64,000 nucleotides of DNA, from positions 8,319,501 to 8,383,500 of the forward strand of contig CM049418.1 of the NCBI GenBank assembly GCA_026929865.2. Reading direction: 5' to 3'. This stretch comes from Hyperoplus lanceolatus. Taxonomy: Eukaryota; Chordata; Actinopteri; Uranoscopiformes; Ammodytidae. Of this stretch, positions 12,001 to 42,807 are shown in pieces. The translations under genes were made by a program, and so were the position numbers. The notes below the pieces were generated by a model, which worked only from the letters and a program-made list of their open reading frames with translations, made no database searches and was not told the origin of the DNA. Every line of letters starts with the position of its first letter. The stretch's first letter is position 1.

Positions 12001-15000
12001 AAGGTGGGCCCAGGCAAAACACGGATAAATGTTGACCACACTGTAAAGAGGAGAGCCAACCAAGGGTCACGACCTTTGAAGGATGCGTCATCTCAACCTT
12101 TGAGGCGTTCATATTGGCAGCTAGACAGACTAAGGGACAATGTAGCTGTTGGGTATGGAGAACTTAGGCGCACTACACGACTCTCAGAGAAGAACCCAAC
12201 CAAACGTAAGATAAGAAAACCCAAGTGGCTTCTGGAAGACTCAGGAACTCTTGAAGAGAACATTCCGAGGTTCAAAAAGCATAGGTTGAAACATCAAAAG
12301 CACCACCAATCCTGTGTCGTAAAGAGGTCTGAAACTGGTCAGATCAAGAACAATGCAAAAGACAGAACATCTAAAAACTCTCGTTTGATGGCAACGGAAA
12401 ATAACAAGCACCAGAAAGAATTGTCTTTGGACTGTCCTAAACCAGCCACTCATCCACAAGTAATTCTTGAGCTCTCCCTACCAGACAATGAACTAATGGG
12501 CACGTTCACTGAAGACTCTTGCAACCGACCGAGAGGGTTCCCTCAAGTGCTTTTTTACAGACCTACAGTGAAGCTCCCTGCCACACCACAACCTATGAAG
12601 ACTTTACATCGCAAAGAGGTCCTTCTCACGGCGCGGGATCCAACTATGTTTGTTCAGCTGATGCACTGTTATGCTCGGCGGCAGAGGGGTAATGGTAATG
12701 GATCGAATATTCAAGGCTCAAGATCAACAATCACACGCTCCTCCGTTCAAGGAAGTCCTCCGAAAGATCCTCAGAGAGAGCTTTGCGAAAATCCTGCTGC
12801 TGAGATCAAAGGTAGAAATCCCTCTCGGACACCGGCATCAGTTGAAGCTACAGTATCCCTAGTTAAAGCTCAAACTACAAAAGCAGTCTCACGAAAGACT
12901 TCTTCCGCTAGAGAGCTCTTTAAAAAGTCAGCTGCTGAAATGAAAGTCACTGTTGGGTCACAGACACCGGCACCAACTGAATTGACAAAAGGCCCAGTGT
13001 TTGATAAGGTCCTGCAAGCCCAACCCGTAGCTTCTGCAAGAGAGCTCTGTGAGGTGTCTGCTGTTGAGATGAAAGTCACAATTGCCTCACAAACCCCAAC
13101 AGCTGCTAAGGTGACAGATAAGGTCTCTAAAGCTGAAACCGTAAAAGACAATTCAACAATCGCATCATCGACTGAGATTTCTAAGACTTCAACCATAGAC
13201 CACAATCAGTTGGTGGTAGCTGATGAAATTACTGCAGTCGTCAATTTGGCCAACATTTACAGTGATCCCTCACAGTCTCAGGATGATGTTCTTAGAGATC
13301 AGAAAGTAGAACTGAAGTCACTCTTCTCTCTGGCTGAAAGTTGCAAAAATACTGTTCCAGATGTGCTCACTACTGTCAGCAACAGCATTTCTAAGCTGCC
13401 TTGTGAAAATGACACAAAGCCAGGAGGAACAGTAGTCACTGTAATTAAGACAGAGGCTACCTGTAGACCTATAGATCAGGACAGTATAAATGACATACCT
13501 GCTCTGACATTAGTAACGGAATTGGTAACTGAACTTGCACCGGAGACCATTGCTACTGATCCTGAGTGTCACACTCCAGCGCACAGTGGCACCAGTGAGT
13601 CAACAGCTGAAAATAAATCTCAAGTTCTACACAAGTTACACACTTCCTCCAGCTGCTCTGACCCAGGGGTGTCTGCAGTTGCTGGAATGAAGAAAGAGGG
13701 AACTCAGGATGTTGCTCCAGAAACACCTGACAACAGTGACCCTATGGAAACGGAACCAGAATCAGAGGAATCCTGTTTAGAGTACTGTTGTACTTTCTGC
13801 AACAAGGTCTTTAGGGGAAGTCGTGTTGTTGCACATGCTATGTTCCATTATCGTAAAGACGAGTGCATGTTCTGTGGGACGATGTTCAAAGACGACCTCC
13901 TGGCCATGATGCACCTGTCCGATCATATTGAGAAGTTAAAGAAGATCAAAGGGTCAGCTGCTAGCAAAGCCCAAGAAAACTGTGTCTCTGAGACCAAAGA
14001 TATTCCCTCACCTAAAACCTCTGCCAAAGTTAAGACCAGAAACGTGTCTCCTGGGCTACGTAGTAGTGGGAGATCAAAGACATCTGCTATCCATCCTAAA
14101 TCACAAAGCCTTCCAGATTCAACACCATCTAGATTCAGAAAGCCAAGATCCAATGAAAAGCCAGAGGATGGTCCATCTTTACAAAGACATAAACAAAACA
14201 CGTCAAAACACTACAGTAGTATAACTCCTGTTCACAAAGTCAATGGGCATATTGGCAAAAAGAAAGAGCTTGACAGAGCGAAAAAGGCCAAATTAAACTT
14301 AGATGCTAAACAACCACTTGTGATGAATTCTGCAACATCAGTTCACCTTGAAGGCTGTTCCACCGAAGTTAGCACTAAGGAGATGAAATCTCTGCAGGTC
14401 CTGGAGGCAACCACAAAACAGGATGGGGAAGTTGTTGAGAGTAATGTGGAGATGCTGGAAAAAGTAAGCTGTCCTGTGGATGGCTGCACCTGGTTCAGAG
14501 ATCTGTCCAAAAACCGTGTTGCCCTCCTATACCATGCTCTCGAAGATCACTATGGTGAAGTAAAACCTTTAGAACTTGCATTCCATGTCGCAAGCAGCAG
14601 ATGCAGTATTTGCATGAGGGTCATGTGGAGTTTTGAACATTTTCAGCACCATATCGAAAGGCATAGACTCACTCCTCGCCATCCTTGCCTTCATCAGGGT
14701 TGTGCAGCCAGGTTCAAATCGGGAATGGAAATGAGACGCCACACCAGGAGGCACAGTCCACTGCAGGCAGTGTGCTGCGTCCCTGGTTGTCCTCAACTAT
14801 TTATTTGTCTCTGGGCACTGAACCTTCATGAAAGAGAGCATTATGCTTCCAAACCCACCAAACCAGACAAGAATACAAATGAGCAAAAGGATGAAAAACA
14901 CAACACACCAGTTAAAACTAAACAACGGTATCATAAGATAAAAAAAGGAACTTCTACTACTTCTGTAAATAAGACTGTGAGTGTAAAGGCTGCAAGTAAG

Positions 15001-17639
15001 TCAAGACGACAAGATAAACATAAATTGTCAACTGGAAAACACGCTACGGCTCCTTCGCCCACCACTATCAGAGCATCTCTGTTGAAACAGGAGTTGGCAG
15101 AGAACAATCAGACAAAGGATTCACATGTCTTGAAGAATCTTTCTAACAAGGGCACCTCAGCACAGCTCACTGGCCCTAATCTTAGATTAAGACAAACCTT
15201 AAGAAAAGGTAGACTCACAAATACAACCCTGACAGACCTCAAATGTCAAAAAGTCATGTCATCATCATTAAGACAGAATCTCAGAGTTAGGCAGAAGTTC
15301 CAGAAAAAGCTGCTCAACGTAAAAACAAAAGGTCCTGAAAGAAGGGGTCGTCCTCCCAAATCAAAGAAACCTGTGCATGACGAAAACACTACCACTGGTC
15401 AAAGCAATGAAACTGTCAAAGAAAACACTGATCTGCTGAAGGATCAGACAAGTCCTGCAACAGAGAACTCAATGGAAGAAACCAGTCGGCAGGTTCAAGA
15501 TGTAGACAAAAGTGCAGAAACATCAATCGATGAATCCATGTCTAAAAAATCAGTGAGCAAGCAAATTAAGAAGACTCATGTCAAACAAAAGGGTGTTTCA
15601 CCTAATAGCTCTACAGCTGTTGTGACAGCAAAAAGTTCAAATCAAACGGTCACCACCACCTCTGCAGACAAAACACAAAAGTCCATCACTGAGGAACTGA
15701 AGAAAGTGCATAAAGTGAAAAAACGCTCAACTCCTAAAGAAAACAGTAGTGTATCAGCTTCTTTAGACTCAAGCAAGTCAAAGAAGCGGAAGATTACAAA
15801 TAACAAAGCCAACACAGAGATTGTCAAGAAAAAACGTCCCGTCAAAGCACCAGAGCCTGCCTTGAAAAAGCATAAAAAACAACCCGTCAAAGACCCAGAG
15901 TCTGCCTCGAAAAAGCCTGCTGAGTCAAAATCTATTGCCATAAAGGTTGAGGCCAAAGCAGCAGTAGCTGAATGTTCTGCTGATGAGGAGGGAAAAAAGA
16001 GGGCAGAAAACACAAACTCAACACAAAGTGGCGACTCTGTGACTGCTGTCCCTGCTAATAGTTATAATGGGATAACAACACCACCCGCCGACACAGGAGA
16101 GGAAACACAGAAGGTAAACACACAAGAAAAGTCAAAGAAATCTCAACATACAAAAAAAGACGTAAAGAAAGAAAAGATCCCTTGTGCTTTTACAGACGCA
16201 GGCAAGACAAATAAGAAGCACAAAGATATAAAGAGAAAAGGGGATAACAAAACAGTCAAGGAAAGAATGCCACGCAAAGATGCTAGGAAAACATCTGCTT
16301 TGAAACAGACAACCAAGTCAACGTCCACAGACGAACCGGTTGAGCCTGAAGCAGCAGTAAAGAACCCTCCTGATGTTGAAGCGAAGGCAAAAGAAGACAC
16401 ATTAGATGCAACACCGGTCACGTCTGATTCCTCCGTCCCTCCTGCCACAGCTAGTGGCTCAAATGAAACGGCTTCCCCACCCGCTGCCACTGAGGAGAAC
16501 ACTCAAACGGTAGCGAAAAAGGAAAATTCAAAGAAATCGAATGTCAAGAAAAACCCAGACCCCAGCAAAGCAAATAAGAAGCGCAAGGATGTTCATAAAG
16601 AAAGTGATGCGAAGACTGTTCGAAAGAAGAAGTGCAAAGATCAGGGTGTTCAATCAGTGCCTAAGAAGACTGCCAGCTCAGACCCTGAAGTCCGACCACT
16701 CACTGCAGAAAAATCTGAGTCGGTGGATAGCTCTGTAGGTGTGGAGGCAAAGGAGTCAACCGAAACAACACTATTAGCAGTTGGCAGCATCGGTTATTCT
16801 ATGTTATTGAATGGAAAAGGGGAGAGTGAGGATGTAAAATCGAAGTTGAATACGGACACCCTTGCAGAGTATGGCAAGAGGCCATTCATGCGCCTGCCGC
16901 CTACAGCATACCTGGACGAGAGGTTCATCACCATGCCCAAGCGAAGGAAGCTCCTGTCGTCTCAGAGAAATCCCCCTCCTGAGCAAGCGAGAGCCACAAC
17001 TGCTCTGCAAAGGCAACGATGTGCCAACTGTTTTGCCACATTCAGCAGCGCCGAGGAGCTGCAGGGTCATCTCCATTTGCAGAAGTGCTCCAACCTCTTT
17101 GGATTTGACTCTGATGATGAGGGTGAGTCTACCCCTAGCGACATTAATGCTGGTGGTAAATGATGCAATGACAGAAATCAGATTTGTTAAAGGTCACCTT
17201 ATATGCAAAAGGCACTTTTTCATGTTTTTTTTACATGAATATGAGTGTAATGAGAGACTCAAAAGTTTGAGAAAAAACAACTCTCTTTTTTCTTCACCTC
17301 CACCTTCCTGAAAACCTGTCTTTAAAAATCACAGTCAGATTTCTCTCCCTTTATGACTTCATAAGAGGATAGAAATCTTACTGGGGCTACCAACCTTAGC
17401 ACTACCTCTGTGATAAGCATAGCCCCAGATACCACTTAATCTGTCTGTCTGGTTAAAATGAGAGAGGCTGGAAAGAGGAGATGTGACAAATATAAAAGCT
17501 TTTTTGGAAACTACACCATAAAACTGTTACTAGTAGAAAACCAAATGACAATTTTGAATTAGCATAATGTTAAAGTTTTTTATTTGGTACTATACCGTGT
17601 AGTGACTCTCTATGTGTTTCTGTTTCAGGCAACAGTTGA
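6053..17639 (+). CDS. znf654: zinc finger protein 654-like (ZNF654/RLF/ZNF292 family)
   Basis: Ten coding exons: 6053-6178, 7930-8075, 9699-9780, 9972-10107, 10423-10628, 10794-10930, 11086-11227, 11328-11609, 11719-17122 and 17629-17639. Phases agree throughout and give about 2223 residues. Residues 1 to ~470 form the helical N-terminal region shared by ZNF654, RLF and ZNF292. The segments RWQVPLPQL, FELLLFF, FFELR and ILKKGL-FDPEFWN match ZNF654 best. The giant exon 9 holds scattered C2H2 fingers (about residues 1108-1155, 1337-1365, 1381-1460 and a last C-x2-C finger near 2188). An AT-hook-like RRGRPPK lies near 1627. Long Lys/Ser/Thr-rich disordered stretches separate them. The protein is probably nuclear and DNA- or chromatin-associated; no direct target is inferable. 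It is longer than I recall for mammalian ZNF654. If the last intron is retained, the frame instead ends at 17163. Confidence 0.9.
6179..7929 (+). other. znf654 intron 1
   Basis: Donor GTAAGG follows codon 42 and the acceptor is TGCAG at 7925-7929. No coding sequence or clear transposon is visible in it. Short open frames here lack splice support or similarity. Confidence 0.7.
8076..9698 (+). other. znf654 intron 2
   Basis: Donor GTGAGT follows the first base pair of a Leu codon, and the acceptor TTTACAG ends at 9698. It contains a dispersed repeat at about 8370-8900. The rest shows no exon or RNA gene that I can support. Confidence 0.7.
8370..8900. repeat. dispersed fish repeat
   Basis: The block ends in a short CTAT-type simple repeat after 'ACATCCATTTTATATAC', a 3' end I recognise as common in teleost genomes, probably SINE- or LINE-derived. 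It has no coding capacity. The borders are approximate and the class is uncertain. Confidence 0.45.
17123..17628 (+). other. last znf654 intron, or alternative 3' end
   Basis: A good donor (GAGG|GTGAGT) at 17123 and acceptor (TGTTTCAG) ending at 17628 define a 506-bp intron. Splicing adds only Gly-Asn-Ser before TGA. Retention adds about 13 other residues before TGA at 17161-17163. Confidence 0.6.
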
Positions 17640-18985
17640 ACAAGTCGACCTAAGTCAAATGAAGTTGACATTTTGGATGGATAATAGACTTGTTTGACCT
17701 GCATGGACTGCCTGGGATGGATCATACCTCAACGCATCAGTCTTCTCCAGAGGAATTGTCTGTTTCTGTGGCTAGACACTCTATTAGCCAGAACACGTGA
17801 ATTGACCATTGGTTAAAGAAAAACTGAACTGGATGCCAGTCAGGCTGTTAGTGGAACAGCCAGAACTGAAGTGCCTGCTCTGGAACAGCCGTGTTTCCAG
17901 CTGCTTCACCTGGTATGGAGATTAAGCATTGTGGCTTAAAGACTTGAATTTTGAAAGCTGTGAAAAAAAACTTGCATAAAACGACAGGGCTGCTCCTGCT
18001 TTCACTAGGATACATATTTTGACATCACTAAGCCATATAATGCCATTGTTTGCTTTTTGCACTCTTCTCATAAGACTTAACAGATATATTTCCGCTTAGA
18101 AGCTCAAAGTGATATGAGCAAAGCATCTAAAAAATAATTTTAACACCCTAAGGTTACATACACTTAAGATGAGTCTAAAGTTTGAAAAGTTATAAGATTA
18201 CTGTATCAGTCTTCTTTGGGAGGTTTTTATGTATAATTGTCGCTTAAATACTCATTTTATTTCTGATAAACGTTACCTGTGGTGTCGCATAGGTCTGTGC
18301 TTGTCCTCACCATGAGAAACCAGTAGGTGTCAGTCTGCACCAATCTGAAGTTGCTTCATTAGGTCCACAGCTATTCTTTTTCTCACTCTTGCAAAACATT
18401 ACATGATTAATGTTTTTCTCTTTTTACAATGGAAGTATTTCTACATTCAAAGCTGCTCTGCTGTTTTTATCACTGTAGGGACTCAAGAAAATGGCTTCTC
18501 TTCCTGTTGCATTCATCAAGCTGTTTTTGTGCTTTATCAACAAACGACAAAATGTCCCAGTGATATTTTGCTGGGCTCTGTCACTGTTCATGTTTTGTCT
18601 ATTATTTGCCATTTGTGGAGCAGCTGATTAAGTCTGGCTTATGTTATATTTTATCACGTAAACATAGATTTTTAACAACAATTGTATATTTGCTTAACTG
18701 TCCCAAGACCATTATAAAACATTGTGCTTTCTCTTATTAGAGTGAATGTCCTCTTTGTAGGATTCTGTCCAAGACAAACGGACGTAAACTACTTCAGTTC
18801 AAATGTGTTACAATCTAGGCCGAAGCAGTCTTACATGAGCAGCAGCAGGTTATATTTATTTATGTTTAATTTTCTATATTTTGTAAATATTTGAAGAGTT
18901 TCAATGGCCTATTATATAAAGGGGTGTCTGAGCCGGGTTTATATTTTGTTCTTGAAGAAAAAAATAAAACATTTCAAATGGCGTC
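17640..18985 (+). other. znf654 3' UTR
   Basis: AT-rich non-coding sequence after the spliced stop codon, ending shortly after AATAAA at 18963-18968. No repeat or conserved frame is seen. Confidence 0.6.
18963..18968 (+). terminator. poly(A) signal of znf654
   Basis: AATAAA in an A-rich stretch about 1.3 kb after the stop codon. It is the first canonical signal in a suitable position. Confidence 0.5.
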
Positions 18986-21280
18986 CATTCTGTCTGCATT
19001 TTATAATATTCACCAGAGACATTATTATCTTCATGAGGAAGAGGAATGAGGGTCTGATTCCAAAGGTGGGAAATAAAATGCTTTGGTCACTGGCAACAGA
19101 TAAGACACAGACTTATGTCAGTGGAAGGTTGATATCTCACTGGATAAATCACTCACTCGTTCGAAAAGTCTCCTCTCCAACATGTGAAACTACTTCAAAG
19201 GTAAAACCAAAGAGTCTTTTCATTTTAAATGCGTAAGCTCTGACCTTTCCTGCCCTGATGGTAGTGAAAATCGGTGGGGCAGAAAATGTAGTAAATCCCC
19301 CTCTGATTATCTGGATTGAATTTCTTTGTCTTTCTCTACTTAGATGTTTGACCTTCACTGGGCAGAGTTTGGAGATCAGGACGCGCTCATCTGAAGTGCA
19401 CCAGTTAAAAAGAACACAGCAAACCCACATATGCACTTGACAGCCTTCTGAAAGTGACGGAAACGCGGAGAAAATGTAATTTATGCTCTCCTGATTTAGG
19501 GAAAAAAGGATCTTAGCACAGCTGCACTCGGAAGACCTGGATTTCCACCAAGTGTATAGCCTCAGACGCAGACTCTCACAGCCTGAGATTTCATGGACTT
19601 TTCAGGGTCGTTTAACTAGCATGCTTTCAAGAGAATGGCATGTGATGTCACTTTGGAATAATTCTGATTTCTGCCGTTAATTGTCAGTAGTGCAGCCAAA
19701 GTGGACATTGACCCTTCTGAGTCAGTCAAATCACAGTCATGTTTACACACATATTGCACTTTCGGTTGGCTGACTGTCAACAGTGAAAACAACGCAGCCA
19801 TGAATCACTAACGTACAGTAGTGTAATCGGCTAATGTGGCAGACAAACCAGATCAAATAGAAAATAGATGAGTCAGTTCACCATGCCGACGGTGAAAAGT
19901 GCTAGACAGAAAGGCGATCTCTCTGTTTCCCATCTGAGACATTTTTGTTTTTCTTGTGGTAGACAAAGGCTGCGGGAGAAGAATAAACGTGATACCAAAG
20001 GAAGTGTCCCAGTTCCCAGCCACAGGTGTGTGGGTGTCTGTGGCTGCAGAGTGGTGAAGGTACTTTTCACTGGATTTGAAACATGAGCAATGCAATGTGC
20101 AGTTCTCATGCCCTAGTTCCCAGAAAGCTCACTTGTCCTTTAAGTAGCAGTTACAAATGTCAGACTCACCTTTTGTATGATGTACTGTATGTATAACCCT
20201 TCTACAAATTTTGGGAGGATAATAACATGCAAGATGTATTACATGTAATTGGGATTTTTGGGGTATTTTGTCAATCAAAATTGACATACCTGCCACTAGA
20301 CCACTACAGTTGTCAAAATGATAAACTGAACAGTTGAAGCGACACTGTAACTCTTTAGAAGAAATGATAAAACATTGCTACTCTTATATATGAAAAGTTT
20401 AATTCATTGGAAATCAAATACACCATCTATTTATTAATTAATTACATTCTCAGTTTTTGCTGCTGCAGTATCAGGTGATGTGGTATGTTCTGGCCGTATA
20501 TCAAGAATGCATGCACTTACATCACATTTTCCCGCACACACATGACTTTTTCTTGCACATACACATTAAAAAGCTTGAACATACACCATGGGTTCTTGCA
20601 CATACACCAAATTTTCTAGCAAAAAGTTGTGTGTGTTTGAGGGGAAATTCTTGATATATGGCCTAAAGGGCACCTCAAATGGTATGACGGTAGCACATAC
20701 TGGCTTATGTCAGCTAACCTTATCTTTAGGTAAACATACACATTAGAGTACTAAACAGTAGTTTGGTCGTTGCTAAAAAAAAAGATTTTGACTTTTGATT
20801 TGTTAAGGTTTAACATGATAAATTGTTCTGTTTTTACACTATAAAATACAGTAGATTCATCACAGGTTTTCACTGCCAATAAACGTTTAAAACAAATTTA
20901 GTCAACATAAGCAAAACAAGGACACAATCATATCAATCTGACAAGGCTTTAAATATTTAATAGTAGTATGATAAAGAATTTGTTTTTCTCTGCATCCACA
21001 CAACACAAACCCTACAATCATTCATAAACTGCAGCAATTCTTCATCCTAACATGTAGTGTTTTTTTAAGCTGTACATGTGTCTTAAAGAGCTGCTTAAAG
21101 AATAATTGCAGTGCATACAATATGGGCGATTTCTCCATGTCAACTCAAACTGCTGGAGTACAAAGACAAGTAAATAGTTTCATTCTCAAGCAATATTTAG
21201 TGGTGATAATGATTTAAATACAATATTTTACATCTACATATGATTCCATCTTCAAAAATCAAATCGGCTTTAAATATGTA
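18986..21280. other. intergenic, convergent gene ends
   Basis: This region lies between the 3' ends of znf654 (plus strand) and vegfc (minus strand). I find no coding exon, tRNA or clear transposon. The short open frames are not supported by similarity or splice sites. The distal vegfc 3' UTR may extend into it, since another TTTATT (AATAAA on the minus strand) occurs at 20430. Confidence 0.5.
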
Positions 21281-21301
21281 AAAAAAATATTTACAAATAA
21301 C

Positions 21302-21307
21302 TTTATT
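21302..21307 (-). terminator. vegfc: candidate poly(A) signal of vegfc
   Basis: TTTATT on the plus strand reads AATAAA on the minus strand, about 1.46 kb after the vegfc stop codon. It coincides with the edge of a MITE-like repeat, so the true end may be elsewhere, for example at 20430-20435. Confidence 0.3.
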
Positions 21308-21636
21308 TAAAGGTGCAGTGTGTAATATGACATCTAGAAAGTTCTACAAAGTTCTAGAATGCATCGCTCCCTGGGTAACCCCACCCCATTCGAATAATAA
21401 CAGAAGCTACAGTGGCCTTCAAGGACAAGAACAATTCTAAATTTTAAACAATGCACCTGATGACATTCCAACTATGACACTTTCAAGATGGCGGTACTAG
21501 GCCTTGGTCCAAAATATGCAAAAAAAAATGTTCAGCTATTATGCACTAAATTAAATGTACTTATGGATATTATAATTACTTTCTACAAAATCTGCTAGGA
21601 AATAAAACCAAAAATTCTACACACTGCAGGTTTAAG
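21306..21636. mobile_element. MITE-like repeat with inverted ends
   Basis: About 330 bp bounded by inverted ends of the type TTAAAGGTGCAGTGTGTA and TACACACTGCAGGTTTAA. This is a very common non-autonomous repeat end in teleosts. No coding capacity. It probably lies in the vegfc 3' UTR or just past it. Confidence 0.6.
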
Positions 21637-22766
21637 AGTATTTTAAGTTAAATTACCAAAAGATCTGGATGTGCACCCGAGTGTTACCATCACTTGTGAT
21701 TGGGTTCATCCATCTATGAAATCTTTAAAGAACAGCACTGCAGTAGAGGCAGGTAGGAACTGGAGCATGTAATAGCTGTTATGGGAGTGTTTTAAAATGA
21801 GCGTTTAATTGAACAGGGTCTGGCATTAAACCTCTACTCTGTAAGAAAAAAATTAAGAGGGTTGAGGGAAGCTTCGCCAGCTAAGACTCATTATGTAAAG
21901 ATACATTTTAATCATCAGTATAGACACACCTTTGTTTGTTAAATAATTCTAATGTAGCATTTTGGAAGCAACCCCTGGTGCTCCAAATGGACCACCAAAA
22001 GATACTGTCACCATTCCCACCTCTACTAAAAGAGTGAATGTAAGGCCCAGGCGACATCACATCACAGGCATCCTGCAAAATCAATCCTTCACACTCAAAT
22101 ATTTCAACACTCAAAGTGTGAAATTGCCAAAAAAAGAAGAAGCATGGATCCTGGTCTGTTATTATTTGAATCCACTTTCCATTTCACACAGTCATTAACG
22201 GTGCCACTACAGCAGCTCGGTGGTTTTGACATCATGTTCCGACACGTTGCAGAGGGAATGGAAGCGGCTGGATGGCTCATAGGAGTCTGGTTGGTCCATC
22301 TCGTCGCCACTGCCTGTCATGCTTTTAGGCCGCCTCCAGGTGTGATTGGTTCCAGTCAGGCTCGTGGTTGGAAGTGTTTGGGGAAAAAGCCAACTCATGT
22401 ACAAAGTGAGTCCCAGAGGAGTCAACCATATCCCCTCGTTTTCCCTGTTTGGCTGAGATTACTCCACGTTTACAAGTATTCACTGCTTTGGCCTTTTTGT
22501 TTTTACTGGGAAGCACTCCCATCCTCCTTTTGTTGTATCTTTATGTTGGAAGAGCATCAGAACACAGACAGCATGAATAAAACTCCAAGTGCTTCTTTTG
22601 TAATCCAGCACATGTACATGTGTATAATTCCACCTTCAGGCCCTCCTGTGAAGAGCCCCTTCCTCCTCTTTTACCCCTGTGTTTTCAGGGTCAAAAGGTT
22701 TTCCAGCCTCAAGTTACAGGGCCAATGAATGACAGCATTATCCGTCTGCATCTCTGTTGTGATTGG

Positions 22767-41157
<18,391 letters not shown>

Positions 41158-42678
41158 AGTGAGGAGGAGGAGAGCAGAGAAGAGATCAGGACAGAGGAGG
41201 AAGAAAGGGGAGGAAGTCTGTGAAATTTGAAGCCGGATGTAAAGTGAAAAACAGGGAGCTGGAGGAAGGAGGAGAGGAAAGTGGAGGAGTGTGAGGGTAT
41301 CACAGGCTCGGCAGGTATCCCTTGGCTCCTCTGGTCATTCTACCCGGGGACGAAGTTGCTCTTGCGGCGCAAGTTGTTTGAGTTTGGGAAACGGGCTGTG
41401 GGAAACATGATGAGGGGGGGATATCATCTCCTCGATCGCGCTGGTCAAACACAAACTGTCCTATTGTCCCCTACCCGTCTTCGTCTCAGAGGACGTTGTC
41501 CCGCTTGTCTTGCTGCATCTCCATTCTCACCGTTGTTTGACTTGATGTCAGGTCTCTCCGCTTTGTCTCTCTTCTGTTTATACGTTCCTTGACCTCCAAC
41601 TTGAATTATTCCACCACCTCTGTCCCGGTATGTCCACTTTTTTTCCTCAGCAGCCTTGGTTGTCCCCTTTCTGGTCTCGGCTCCTCGCCCTTCACACTTG
41701 TGCACCTCCTCGCTGTCTTTATCTATATTTTCTACTCGCACAACAGCTGTGCTCTTCTCCCCCCCCTCTCTCTCTCTCGCTCTCTCTCTCTCTCAGATTA
41801 TCACTGCCTCTTTATCTGTCTCCTGTTCCTTCCTCAGAAAACCCTCCAGGGGCGAAATCTTTTTTCCCTTCTAGATCTCTCACAACTTTTTTTCTCCTGT
41901 CAGGCCGTCTGATCCTTAGACAATTATCAAAGAGAGTGAGAGAAAGGAGAGGAAGAGCTTATTCCAAATCCTGCTACCAAAGGAGGAGTTTCAAAAAAGA
42001 AGGGGAAAAAATCCAGCTTTTGGTTCTTCAGAGGGAATGTTGCGTGCTGCTCACAGGCGTCCTGGTGGAGCGAATGAGAAAAAATACAAGAATGGAAGGA
42101 TTGTATGTTGTGGGCGGAGTGAGGGATTTGAAAGACATGAATCGTGTGTTATAGCTGATTATACTTGCACACTATTTTTTTTCTTCTTCCCCCTCACAAA
42201 TTGCAGGCTATTCTGTCTGCACTTTTCCCACACTAGCACATCATTCCCTTGTACATGCATGTTATTTAAACTCATATACATATATTTGCCCTTAAAAAAA
42301 TACATGGTCAGCTCTACCCTTTTTCTCACACATTTGTTACCTTTACGTCATCGTAATGGGAGCAGCTGCTGTCGAGACTTTTGAAACTTGTGTGTGTGTG
42401 TGTTCAGTAGCAGCCAGTGGTGATGAATGTGTGAGCTGCTTAAGTGCCTTTTTTATGAGCTGGTAATACCTTTGCTGTCCCTCTTTTCTCTCTCTGCTTT
42501 GTCAGCTGCCCCCAATTCCTGCTGCTTCCTTTCCACTTCAGCAAGCACTATTTCACTGTGAAGACTCATAGCATTATGAAAAATGAATATTTAGATTTAA
42601 TAAGGAAAAAAAACTTCAATCTTCTGCACACACTTCAATGACTGACTGAAGACATGTTTGTATAAGGGGCCAACTACT

Positions 42679-42807
<129 letters not shown>

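Noticed and set aside
12870..16502. Antisense open frames of 60-123 codons inside the znf654 exon
   Set aside because: They are mirror frames of a long real coding region, with composition set by the sense Lys/Ser codons and no domains.
41589..42154. 174- and 107-codon frames upstream of vegfc
   Set aside because: They run through CT-rich low-complexity sequence with no family similarity and overlap one another in different frames.
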